Source: Nitrospirota bacterium
Lineage (GTDB): Bacteria; Nitrospirota; Thermodesulfovibrionia; UBA6902
NCBI GenBank assembly: GCA_016214845.1
Contig: JACRMS010000004.1
Span: 1-59,597, forward strand
Length of the DNA: 59,597 nt
Direction: 5' to 3'
The notes under the pieces were generated by a model. It was not told the DNA's origin. It searched no databases and was given only the letters and a program-made list of their open reading frames with translations. How positions within the stretch are numbered: the first letter of the stretch is position 1; the number at the start of each line of letters is the position of its first letter. A program made the position numbers and the translations under genes. Below are positions 34,122 through 43,100 of the stretch, piece by piece.

Positions 34122-34545
34122 TTGCCTTCCTCCATCCGTCAGCGGCAAGCTTTTGCATTCTTTCGATACCCCACTTTTTGATCTCCTGAAAATATCTCTT
34201 GGGGTCTGTTTTTGCAAGCTTTAAAATCTCGCTGCGTTCGGTTACAGAATCTATGTGGTCCGTCGGATAAACCCCTCTCCACGTGCAGTAACCTTCGTCA
34301 AAGAGCATATCAGGCGTGATCTCCGCAAAAGGGATATTCTTGCCCATGAACCTTGCGATGTCCATGTCAAATTCTATTATCCAGCCATTGTCGTTGACCA
34401 TAGTCGCCGGGTCATGCGGAACGTCCGTTGAACAATCGGGGCAGTAGAGCCTGTTTACGATTTCTACGGGCATTACCCCGTCCCTTAAATTAAAGCTTGC
34501 AGTGCTGCCGCCGCAGCAGCAGCTCTTTTTGTAATCCATACACAT
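34096..34545 (-). CDS. Unknown Cys-rich protein between ccoOP and ccoP-like anchor
   Basis: 149 residues; AAGGAGG lies upstream of ATG 34545. The N terminus holds a Cys cluster ('KKSCCCGGS') and a 'LYCPDCS' knuckle; 'GYCTWRGVYP' adds a further Cys. The rest is hydrophilic and helical, with no signal or membrane segment. I do not recognise the family. It follows the oxidase catalytic genes by 17 nt and overlaps the zinc-ribbon gene, so it is probably a cytoplasmic metal-binding or assembly factor of this oxidase. Confidence 0.75.
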   Translation of the reverse strand: MCMDYKKSCCCGGSTASFNLRDGVMPVEIVNRLYCPDCSTDVPHDPATMVNDNGWIIEFDMDIARFMGKNIPFAEITPDMLFDEGYCTWRGVYPTDHIDSVTERSEILKLAKTDPKRYFQEIKKWGIERMQKLAADGWRKANEREQSKV

Positions 34546-34562
34546 CTTGTTTGAATCCTCCT

Positions 34563-35507
34563 TTATTTTTTCTCTGCGTCCTGTATCGATCTGATATATG
34601 AGACCAGAGACCAGATTTCATCTTTTTTCAAAGTGTCTTTAAAAGCGAGCATACCGCCTTTTGCAGTGCGCCCTTCTTCTATCATACCGGGGGATGTCCC
34701 GTTGTTGATTATTTCAAAATAGTCATCGTCAGGCACATCTCCCTCAACGTACAGGAATTTATTTCTGTTCGTCAGGTCAGGGCCGATGTCGCCTTTTGCA
34801 TTCTCGCCGTGGCAAACAGCGCAATGTTCTCCAAAGAGCTTTTTCCCAAGGGCAATTGCCATCGGATCTCCTGCAAGCGGATTTGGAATATGCTGTTTCG
34901 CTGCAACTGCGGGTTTTGCCGCGGGTCTCTTGGCAACTGAAGTGCCGATCACTTGCACGTACGAAACCAGCGCGTCAAGCTCCGTCCTGTCTTTCAGCGC
35001 AGTAATATCTTCGGGCGTATACGGAAAGTTCAATGCCTTCATATGCGCTTCGACATCGGCAGGGTCAAGTATATTGTTTTTCAACCAGTTGTAGGACGGC
35101 ATGTTGGAATCCGCAAAGAAGGCCCTCGGGTTTTCAAAATGCCTGTAGTGCCATGCATCGGCGTATTTACCTCCGATACGGGCGATGTCAGGCCCGGTCC
35201 TTTTTGATCCCCACAGAAACGGATGGTCATATGCGAACTCTCCGGCCTTTGAATATTCACCGTATCTCATCACCTCTGTTTTAAGAGGCCTGACGGTTTG
35301 GGTGTGACAATAAGCGCATCCCTCTCTCTGATAAATGTCCCTGCCGGCAAGCTGTAAGGCAGTAAATGGTTTCAGTGTTTCAAGCTTCGGATGCATCTGC
35401 CGGGTGAACATCGGATAGATTGCGGTAACGATACTCCCGATCAATACAGCTACAGTAGCAACTATCGCAAACAGTATTGGTTTTCTATAAAGTTCGCCTT
35501 TCATCAT
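34563..35507 (-). CDS. ccoO: CcoO fused to a CcoP-type cytochrome c domain
   Basis: 314 residues; ordinary CcoO is about 200-240. Residues 1-200 are CcoO: membrane anchor, haem motif 'CAYCHTQTVRP', and 'GSKRTGPDIARIGGKYADAW' plus 'PRAFFADSNMPSY'. A Pro/Ala linker (about 195-210) leads to a second class-I cytochrome c domain with 'CAVCHGENAKGDIGPDL' and Met ligand candidates in the 'KGGM' segment, as in CcoP. So this single gene supplies two haem groups. It overlaps ccoN by 4 nt (ATGA). The reduced haem count relative to CcoO plus diheme CcoP implies one haem fewer in the electron path. Confidence 0.93.
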   Translation of the reverse strand: MMKGELYRKPILFAIVATVAVLIGSIVTAIYPMFTRQMHPKLETLKPFTALQLAGRDIYQREGCAYCHTQTVRPLKTEVMRYGEYSKAGEFAYDHPFLWGSKRTGPDIARIGGKYADAWHYRHFENPRAFFADSNMPSYNWLKNNILDPADVEAHMKALNFPYTPEDITALKDRTELDALVSYVQVIGTSVAKRPAAKPAVAAKQHIPNPLAGDPMAIALGKKLFGEHCAVCHGENAKGDIGPDLTNRNKFLYVEGDVPDDDYFEIINNGTSPGMIEEGRTAKGGMLAFKDTLKKDEIWSLVSYIRSIQDAEKK

Positions 35508-36913
35508 GCCACCCCCTGCGCTCCTGACGCCGCCAGTTCCTTGCCCCTGCGGATCGTCATGTAGATGTTATAGATGAAGAAGAGCATCCCGACGGTAAAT
35601 ATAATGCCGCCGATGGTCCTCATCTTCCAGAAAGGATAATTTCTTACAAGGGTTTCAACGAAGGTATACTTAAGTGTTCCGTCCGGATTAACCGCCTTCC
35701 ACATGGCGCCCTGCTGAATGCCGGTAATCCACATTGTAATTGAATATATGAGCTGGCCTATGAGTACGAGATAGAAATGAGTGTTGGCGATCTTTACGCT
35801 GTATATTTCCGTTTTATAAATTTGCGGAATGATGTAGTACATCGCGGCAACTAATACCATCGCATCCCACCCCATTGCTCCCATATGCACATGTCCGGGG
35901 ACCCAGTCAGTATAATGGATTAACTGACTCACCACTCTTAATCCCTGGGTCGGTCCCTGTATAGTCTGGAGTCCGTAAAACGTTATCCCGAGTATGAAAA
36001 ATTTTGTAAGGTAGTTTGTCCTCATCTTGGACCAGTCGGCGCCGACGGTATAATAACCGTTCACCACCGAACCCCAGGAGGGCGCAATGAGAAACACGGT
36101 GAAGGCGATTCCGAGTGTTTGTATCCAGTCAGGAAGCGGCGTGTAAACAAGATGATGGGCGCCGGTCCAGAGATATGTGAACACCAGCGACCAGAAAGCG
36201 ATGATTGATAATCTGTGGCTGTAAATCGGCATCTGTGTTGACTTGGGCAGAAAGTAATAGAAAATGGCAAGCACCGCCATTGTGAGCTCGGAACCGACAG
36301 CGTTATGCCCGTACCACCATTCAACATTAGCGCTGTTGACTCCAGCGAAAAGATGATAAGACTTAAACAGCCCTGCTGGAATTGAAAGGTTGTTAACGAT
36401 ATAAATTACCGCAATGGTTATCAGTGTGGCGATGACATACCAGAGCGAGATATACATCTGCTCCTCTTTCCTTTTGATAACAGTTCCGAGAATATTGATT
36501 GAGAACAGGACCCATAAAATTACGACTCCTATATCGAGCGGCCATTCAAGTTCGGCATATTCGATGGACTGGGTCATCCCCCAGAAAAGCGTTAGCGTAG
36601 CCAGGGCTATGGCTGCGTTAAACACATACAGGGTAAGTCTTGCAAGTTTCGGGAAGAGAAGAGGGCGCTTTGCAAGCCTCATCGTTATATAGTAGAAGAT
36701 TCCCATAATAGCCCCCAAAACAAGTCCGAAGGCTAAAATGTTTGTGTGTATCACCCTCAATCTTCCAAAGGTAAAATAAGGTGAGATGTTCCACGCAGGA
36801 CTCCACATCTGGATCGATACCCATATCCCTGCAAGGATGCCTACAACGCCCCAGAAGATAGAGGAAGTGATGAACCCTTTGACCGTTTGATTATCATATT
36901 GATAATCATTCAT
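35504..36913 (-). CDS. ccoN: cbb3-type cytochrome oxidase subunit I
   Basis: 469 residues, 12 or so helices. Haem and copper ligands are visible: His56 (haem b), His203 of 'WWYGHNAVG' and His253-His254 of 'GAHHLVYTPLPDW' (CuB), His341 and His343 of 'WVPGHVHMG' (haem b3 and b). Tyr247 in 'FTYLWTGAHH' corresponds to the helix-VII Tyr cross-linked in cbb3 enzymes. High-affinity O2 reduction coupled to proton pumping. AGGAGG precedes the ATG; 74 nt separate it from the Rrf2 stop. Confidence 0.96.
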   Translation of the reverse strand: MNDYQYDNQTVKGFITSSIFWGVVGILAGIWVSIQMWSPAWNISPYFTFGRLRVIHTNILAFGLVLGAIMGIFYYITMRLAKRPLLFPKLARLTLYVFNAAIALATLTLFWGMTQSIEYAELEWPLDIGVVILWVLFSINILGTVIKRKEEQMYISLWYVIATLITIAVIYIVNNLSIPAGLFKSYHLFAGVNSANVEWWYGHNAVGSELTMAVLAIFYYFLPKSTQMPIYSHRLSIIAFWSLVFTYLWTGAHHLVYTPLPDWIQTLGIAFTVFLIAPSWGSVVNGYYTVGADWSKMRTNYLTKFFILGITFYGLQTIQGPTQGLRVVSQLIHYTDWVPGHVHMGAMGWDAMVLVAAMYYIIPQIYKTEIYSVKIANTHFYLVLIGQLIYSITMWITGIQQGAMWKAVNPDGTLKYTFVETLVRNYPFWKMRTIGGIIFTVGMLFFIYNIYMTIRRGKELAASGAQGVA

Positions 36914-36987
36914 GGTTTACCTCCTCTTTAAAAATTGTTATTAAAGTTTAAGAGCTTCTATTGTTTATCTAATATCACAGTTTAAGC

Positions 36988-37428
36988 CTAATGACAATCT
37001 CTTTTTATGACTTTCTGAGATTTTCTTATACCCGCTAGTTTTGCAAAAGTCCAGCTCTTCAGGCGGTTTTTTATATCTTTCCGCAGTTCAATCCAAACAG
37101 GATGTACAGAGCAGGAAGAGCTGAACCCGCACATTTTTTTATCAACGGCGCATACATTCATCGCAACAGGGCCGTCAATGGCTTCAACGACATCAAGCAA
37201 GCTGATCTCCTCCGGTCCTCTTGCAAGTTGAAACCCTCCTTTGACCCCGCGGGTCGAGTTTACTATTCCTGTCTTCATGAGGCGCTGGAGGATCTTGGCG
37301 AGAAAGGTTTTCGGCACAGACATCTCTCCGGATATCTCATCAACACTTGATACCCGGTCAATATGTCTTGACAGGAAAAGGACGCATCGTACAGCATAAT
37401 CAGCCTTCCTCGTTATATGCATATTCAT
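36988..37428 (-). CDS. Rrf2-family Fe-S sensor regulator
   Basis: 146 residues. Winged helix ('[14 protein letters not shown]', '[20 protein letters not shown]', '[10 protein letters not shown]') and the three-Cys sensor loop Cys93, Cys100, Cys106, as in IscR/NsrR. An Fe-S cluster is likely and would sense O2, NO or Fe-S status. It overlaps the rubrerythrin gene by 4 nt and lies just ahead of ccoN, so it is a candidate regulator of its own operon and of the oxidase. A matching palindromic operator lies upstream of the rubrerythrin. Confidence 0.92.
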   Translation of the reverse strand: MNMHITRKADYAVRCVLFLSRHIDRVSSVDEISGEMSVPKTFLAKILQRLMKTGIVNSTRGVKGGFQLARGPEEISLLDVVEAIDGPVAMNVCAVDKKMCGFSSSCSVHPVWIELRKDIKNRLKSWTFAKLAGIRKSQKVIKRDCH

Positions 37429-37850
37429 TTGCCATTAAAAAATCTGCCGAGCAGTCCGTTAAGCATCTGGGCATGTCTTGCCTCATCCCTTGAGGACTCG
37501 TCAAAAAGATCATGGGCTTCATCGACATTCACCTCTTTTGCCTTTACAGCCGCCTCTCTTTTCCCTCTGTTTGCGTTTATCTCTCCATTGAGCATTTTTT
37601 CGAGATTTACTTTAGTGTTGTCAGAGATAAGCCCGTTCAGCTCGGCATATCGCGCTGCGTGGTCTGCCTCTTCAAATGCGATTCTTTTAAGGGCCTCGGC
37701 TATCTCTGCATATCCCTCTCTCTGCGCCTGCCTTGCCATTGCAAGGTAGAGCCCGACTTCATATGTTTCACCTTTAAAATTTGCTGTTACGGCATCCTCG
37801 ACGGGTGTGCCTTTGGCTACGCCAAGTTTGTTTACGTTTACGAGTTCCAT
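37425..37850 (-). CDS. Rubrerythrin-like ferritin-fold di-iron protein
   Basis: 141 residues; AAGGAGG lies above the ATG. A four-helix bundle with paired ExxH motifs ('EEADHAARY' and 'DEARHAQML') and Glu ligands in 'FKGETYEV'. It has no rubredoxin domain, so it is a short rubrerythrin type. Family members reduce hydrogen peroxide or O2 in anaerobes. First gene of an operon with the Rrf2 regulator. Confidence 0.88.
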   Translation of the reverse strand: MELVNVNKLGVAKGTPVEDAVTANFKGETYEVGLYLAMARQAQREGYAEIAEALKRIAFEEADHAARYAELNGLISDNTKVNLEKMLNGEINANRGKREAAVKAKEVNVDEAHDLFDESSRDEARHAQMLNGLLGRFFNGK

Positions 37851-37863
37851 TTTATCCTCCTTA

Positions 37864-37916
37864 TTTAAATAGGACCAATTTAGTCCTATTTAAACACAGC
37901 CAAAAAAATTTGTCAA
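37864..37916 (-). promoter_or_regulatory. Rrf2-type operator and promoter of the rubrerythrin operon
   Basis: The 12-nt arms TTTAAATAGGAC and GTCCTATTTAAA (37864-37875, 37883-37894) are a perfect inverted repeat with a 7-nt spacer; the core GAC-N7-GTC with AT-rich centre is the layout of IscR/Rrf2 boxes. On the minus strand TTGACA (37911-37916) and TTAAAT (37888-37893) are 17 nt apart, so the operator covers the -10 and the start of transcription. Binding should repress. Confidence 0.75.
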
Positions 37917-37949
37917 GAAAAAAAGTGCATGTATGTGTGCGATGTATTT

Positions 37950-38270
37950 TTAGAATGGAAACTGAGAAGAACGCAGTGTATTGACGAGCTCTAAATAATC
38001 TTTATGATCATCCAAAAGCTGTACTGCAACGCCGTCGAAAACATCATTTGATTTTGTCATCCTGATCACTTTGACGGGAACATTCAACAGTTTGTCGTTA
38101 TGAGATATATATATTTCGATTTTTGAATCAAAAGGGAAAGACATCTGTTTTGTGCTGATAAACATTCCGTTTTCAGAGAGATTTGTTACAGTGCCGCAAT
38201 AGTCTGTGTCCCCGCAGTAAAATCTAACGCTTATATTTGACGGTACCCTGTCGAAAATTCTTCGATTCAT
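37950..38270 (-). CDS. PilZ-domain protein 1
   Basis: 106 residues, a lone PilZ domain. The c-di-GMP motif is present: RxxxR in 'RRIFDR' near the N terminus and 'NLSENG' (N/DxSxxG) about residue 30. It likely binds c-di-GMP and acts on an unknown partner. It lies 56 nt before a second PilZ gene, the two not closely alike. Confidence 0.88.
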   Translation of the reverse strand: MNRRIFDRVPSNISVRFYCGDTDYCGTVTNLSENGMFISTKQMSFPFDSKIEIYISHNDKLLNVPVKVIRMTKSNDVFDGVAVQLLDDHKDYLELVNTLRSSQFPF

Positions 38271-38326
38271 ATAATTCTATCCAGAAACTTATTAATGCAA
38301 TTTACCGAATCAAGATCAATCAAATA

Positions 38327-38677
38327 TCAACCTTTCATTTTATCTATCCATGTGTCATAGGCAAAATCCAGTATATCGATCTTTGCTTCTTTATCTATTT
38401 CCTTAAATCTTATTCCTGTCAGCCATCTGTCGTTAAGCCGCTGTTTCCATATCACATCCCCCACTACATGGGCGTAGAGATCTTTCTTCGGGAGTCTGAT
38501 CCTGAATTCCATGGTGTCATCTAATTGAGAATCAAGATTGTTTGATTCAATGCAGCATCCTTCGCGTGAAAAATTCTTTATCACGCCGGTTGAATGTCCA
38601 CCTCCGTTTCCTGTAGAAGGTAATATTACATCAAGGGGAACTTCAAACCGTATATATCTTCTTTTATCTATAAGCAT
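38327..38677 (-). CDS. PilZ-domain protein 2
   Basis: 116 residues, again a lone PilZ domain with RxxxR ('RRYIR') and 'NFSREG'. The C-terminal 'DRWLTGIRFKEI' strand is typical. The first of a minus-strand pair; motility, biofilm or surface-appendage control are possible but not shown. Confidence 0.88.
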   Translation of the reverse strand: MLIDKRRYIRFEVPLDVILPSTGNGGGHSTGVIKNFSREGCCIESNNLDSQLDDTMEFRIRLPKKDLYAHVVGDVIWKQRLNDRWLTGIRFKEIDKEAKIDILDFAYDTWIDKMKG

Positions 38678-39005
38678 TATGCCACCTTAAATGTAAAAGA
38701 AACATATTTAGTAAATAGCATATCAAAATAATAATATCAATGATAAAATATGCAATAAATGAATTTCCTTTCATATGTGAATATTGCAAATTCAATGCCA
38801 TTTGTAATGATGTAATTTATCAAATAGTTAGCTCATTGGTATGTGTGAAAGCAAAGTTGGTTTTTTGACAGAAGGGTTTATCCAGACAATAGCATGACAT
38901 ATTATCAGGAATGAAATTTCAAAAATTGAAAGGATGTTGTTTGCCCTGAAGTAAATGTCGATTATGTCAGTAGAAGAATTTATGTCCAGTGTCAGTCCGA
39001 TTGCA
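38678..39005. other. AT-rich gap, no gene seen
   Basis: 328 nt of AT-rich sequence between the second PilZ gene and the HicB-like gene. A 68-codon frame (38828-39034, minus) begins inside the HicB-like gene and looks spurious. No hairpin, repeat or clear promoter stood out. Confidence 0.5.
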
Positions 39006-39179
39006 TTATTTTGAATCTTTGCAATTACCGGCATTGCAGGGAAAATAAACAGAGAAGGCCTTCTTCATTTTATCAATGGCTTCCAGCTGAGTCTTTCCCC
39101 TGGCAGAAAAGCCGGATATTTTATCGCTTTTAACAATCCAATCTCCATCGTCATCCTGATAAACAAGCAGTTCCTTCAT
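39006..39179 (-). CDS. Orphan HicB-like small protein
   Basis: 57 residues starting at the ATG that overlaps the HDOD stop by 4 nt. The pattern 'LLVYQDDDGDWIVKSDKISG' then 'GKTQLEAIDKMKKAFSVYFP' is that of the HicB antitoxin N-terminal partial RNase-H fold. No HicA toxin (double-stranded-RNA-binding fold) is seen next to it, and no C-terminal DNA-binding domain. It is therefore an orphan HicB-type protein, perhaps regulatory. Confidence 0.7.
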   Translation of the reverse strand: MKELLVYQDDDGDWIVKSDKISGFSARGKTQLEAIDKMKKAFSVYFPCNAGNCKDSK

Positions 39180-40015
39180 TCGAGCAGTTCAGCCGATACC
39201 AGGTCAGATGTTATTCCGGCATCTATGCCTTTCAGGTCGTTCTCCGAGATCCCCAGTATGTCGAGGGAAGAATGGTCAAACGGGTAAGCCGGGTCTTTTT
39301 TCGTCGGGCTGAAAATTTTTTTAGTAGTAATGTAATCCGCTATATGTATAACAGCTACATGTTTGCGGTTCCTTTTTGCAAGTGAGGGCGTATGATGGTG
39401 CAAAGTTGTATCTAAGACTGTTCCAGGCAAATGCCATTCATCGGCAAGCCATGAGCCGATTTCAGCGTGTGTAAAATCCAGGACCGTTTTTTCCGCGTCG
39501 AGCATGGAATTTCCCTGTTCAATTAACTCCAGCACCTTCCGGTAGGTCTCGGAAAAGTGCCTGTTCAGGACTAAATATCCAATATCATGCAGTAAGCCGT
39601 TTATCAATATTTCTTGTGAAAATTCTAACTTGAGTTGCTGAGAAAGCAACCCTGCTGTAAATCCAACTGATACTGAATGATTGAATATCCTTTGATAATC
39701 AAAATCTGTCCCGCGTTTACCGTCATCAAGGACTGTCATTAAGGATATTCCAACGGCTATATTTTTGACGTTATTAAAACCTATCCTGAAAATTGCGTTG
39801 CCCAGAGTTTTCGTAGGTGTTTTGGAGGCAAAGTACGCTGAGTTGGCAACGCTGAGAATTTTTGCGGATATCGCAGGGTCATTCTCGACAATCTTCTCGA
39901 GTTTGCTTATTGATACCAGGTCATCGCCGACAAGGCTTAATATTTGCTGGGCAATAACCGGGATGGTCGGAAGAGTTTTTATTTGTTGAATATAATGTTT
40001 TAATGATTCTTCCAT
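39176..40015 (-). CDS. HDOD-domain signalling protein
   Basis: 279 residues from ATG 40015 (GTG at 40021 possible). HDOD fold: 'IKTLPTIPVIAQQILSLVG', 'ILSVANSAYFASKTPTKTLG', 'GLLHDIGYLVL' and 'HAEIGSWLADEWHLP'. HD residues are retained in the 'HDIG' segment. HDOD proteins act in c-di-GMP and stress signalling. Coupled by ATGA to the HicB-like gene, a link I have not seen described. Confidence 0.88.
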   Translation of the reverse strand: MEESLKHYIQQIKTLPTIPVIAQQILSLVGDDLVSISKLEKIVENDPAISAKILSVANSAYFASKTPTKTLGNAIFRIGFNNVKNIAVGISLMTVLDDGKRGTDFDYQRIFNHSVSVGFTAGLLSQQLKLEFSQEILINGLLHDIGYLVLNRHFSETYRKVLELIEQGNSMLDAEKTVLDFTHAEIGSWLADEWHLPGTVLDTTLHHHTPSLAKRNRKHVAVIHIADYITTKKIFSPTKKDPAYPFDHSSLDILGISENDLKGIDAGITSDLVSAELLE

Positions 40016-40117
40016 AGTCACATTGTACTTTAATCATCTTATTCTTGGCAAATATAATCGAGTATAGCAAAGCGGAATGGAAAGTCAAGAATGGAATAAG
40101 AGTGGATTATGAATGTC

Positions 40118-43100
40118 CTACCATGACTCGCTTCCATTACTGCTGCTGTTGTGATCGCCGCAAGAGCTGTTTGAAGAGTAGCAGTTGCTCTTACTGTAGC
40201 TGCCGGTTGCCTTAGTGAACTTCCTCAGATACACTGTTCCTCCGCCGTTACCGTCAGGTGCAAGTCGTGCAGGCAGGACTGTGAGCGGAGTGGCGCTATT
40301 TGTAGCGCTTATCAGTCTTGAGACTTTACCACCATGCGGTACGCGGATGTGGCATCCGACACAAGGTATGGACTGATGCGCGCTGTCTGAAGTGTGTGGC
40401 GCTACGGCAATGTTATGACAGTTCAGACAGAAAAGACCGTCGTCGGTGTTCTGGCTGGTAGCTCTGTTACTGTATGTCCGGAACGTTCCGGAAGATGTAC
40501 CGTTATTCGACGCTAATGTGTACGGCCAAGCCTTATTCGTTCCTCCCAGCATCCACTTCACGGAAGAACCGTGAGGTCCGGTTGAATTCGCAGAATTGGT
40601 TTTATGACAGTCAGTGCAATACATTGTCTGTCCAGGTGTCCAGCCTCCTGCAAGTGCAGTTGAACTAAGCACGCTCGATCCTGACCCGGAGCTGTTCAGA
40701 GCCGCAACTACAGGATGGAATGACTTATTCCCCAGATTAAAATCAAGCCCTACATCGGTCCAGGCTGCAGCACCCGTTCCACCCCAGTTTGTAACATTTG
40801 TATTCGCTCCGGAGTGACACTTGTAACAGATCTCATACGCTTTCGTTGCGCTTCCCAGGATATATGTTGGCGCCGTCCAGTTGGTCAAAGTTGCTGAAAA
40901 AGGTAAGGCATTAGGCATTGTCGCGTAACTGTCATTTGTTGTGCCTGAGCCATTCCATCTGTATGTTGCCGTGTATGTCGTAGCTGTTGCTCCCCTTGAG
41001 TCTATTTCGAGTTCTACGACTACCCTGTCTCCAGTATTAAGCGAAGCTGTCCCGCCTGCAAGTGTCCATGAGTATGCCGCACTTGTTGTTGTTAATTCAG
41101 AACCATAACTTGTAGGGGCGACAATTACGGTCCCCTTGGTGTTATTTGCGTTCCAGACATATATAGTGGCGCGCATGTAGGCGTTTGCGCCAGCATTGTT
41201 TTCATCGGCCCATATTCTCAATGTCCAGTTACCGGCTGAAATGCTGGAAGAACTCGAAACCGCAGGCGAGATGAAGCTCGTCATTCTCCAGTACTTTGGA
41301 TTGCCTGTGTTATTAATTGTCACTGTCTGCGTTTGCGCTGCCGAACCCTGTGCCGTCAGCATGTTACGTGACTGCCATGTACCTCCCTGGAAAGTGTCGG
41401 TTGAAGCCGTGGCAGTCGGTGTGGGTGTAGCCGGGATAGTATCCCTGAAATACAGAGTGCTCGAGTTTGCTGATATGACTGCTCCGTCCACTCCTCTAAG
41501 GATATCTGAAACCACATTCGTTCCTTGGGTATGTTTTGCTGATCCTGCGGCATGCATATTATGACAGTCGGTGCATTCAACATGTTTGTTCGCGCTTATA
41601 TAGTCCAGTGTCTCGTCGTCGTGTGAAGGTTTATGTAAGCCGCTGTACAGTGAGACGTTATGTCCGTAACCGGTCTTTCCCGGATCATTATAGGTAAACG
41701 GTACGCTTCCAGGAAGTTGGAGACTGCCTGTAGCGCCGCTGCCGAAATAATAAGCTATCGTATATGTGCCGCTCATTGTAACAGAGACCGTCTGTATCTC
41801 GATATCTACCGAGATCTTTTCACCTGCGTTTAGGGTTATAGAGCTGGCAACAGGGATACTTACGGAGCGTAGACCACCCGGTGCCGCTGCGGTTGAAAAC
41901 TCCATGGCATGCGTGGCAGCGGCAATTAAAGTTGTTCCCTTTGTGTCATTGGAATTCCACTTGTAAATCATATAACGAATATTTGCGTTTGCAGATGTGC
42001 TGCTTTCCCGCGAGTAAATGCTTATAAGCCAGTTACCTGCCGGTACTGTAGTAGTTGTAGCAACAACAGGAGATGTAAACGTAATTGCACCCCAATTTTT
42101 TGTTCCGGTAGTAACTGACAGCGACTGACTATAGCTTTCATAGTTTGTTGACGTTGTCCACGGCGACATAGACCTGCCTATCCAGGTCCCGCCTTGGAAC
42201 GTGTCGCCTGATGAATGCGCATTCGGCATTGGCTCAGAAGGAGTTTCAGTGCCTGAGGGTTTAAAGTACAATCTGTCTGTCGTGCTGGTGGAACTTGCGG
42301 GACGTCCACCAGTTGTCTGCATGACAGTAAAGATATCCTGTGCCGCTGTACTCATGTTCGTGGCATTATAATAATCCCTGTTTGCTACTGATTTTGCAGT
42401 ACCTCCGCCCGGATTCGTGTCCGTGCTCTTGCTGTGACAGCGGAAGCAGAGGTCTTCTTCTTCTGTCTCTGACGGAGCTGAGATACCGAGGTTGGCCTGC
42501 AGTCTTCGGATTGAGCCGACATGCACTCCGAACCTGTTTGTGTTGGAAGAATCACCGCTATATTGTCCCTGGAATGTGTTCGACTCATTTTCCTGAGTAT
42601 CATGACATTTGGTGCAATTTGCATTGAAGGTATATCCGCTGTTTGTATAACGTGACGTTACAGCATACTGATGCTTTGCGTTCGTATAATCGGAAATTGT
42701 AATGACCGGCGTCCTCGTTACATGGCTTTCCGTCATCCTTCTTGATGTATCTTTAAGGATTTCCTGCTGATGGCAACTTACGCATATGCCTGTGCCTGTT
42801 GCTGCATTGAAATCGGTATTAGTGAATGTTGTAGTATCGTTTGCATCCGGAATAACATTTATGCCGATCCTCAGGACGTTGGCCCTGTTTGTGGAATTGC
42901 TGTTGAGCAGCGGACTGAATATGTTATGGTCCACATGGCACATCAGACACATCCTGTGATCGGGATTTTCACCGGTTGTTGCATCGCCCTGTGGTGTTAA
43001 TTCAGGATAGTGGTCGGCTGCTGTAGAGTTCATCGCGTGATGATAGCTTGCAGGTGATGTCATATCGATGATGTGACAATCTGTGCAGAGATAGTTGGTT

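Noticed and set aside
38828-39034. 68-codon minus-strand frame
   Set aside because: It starts inside the HicB-like gene in another frame, has no Shine-Dalgarno and no recognisable features.
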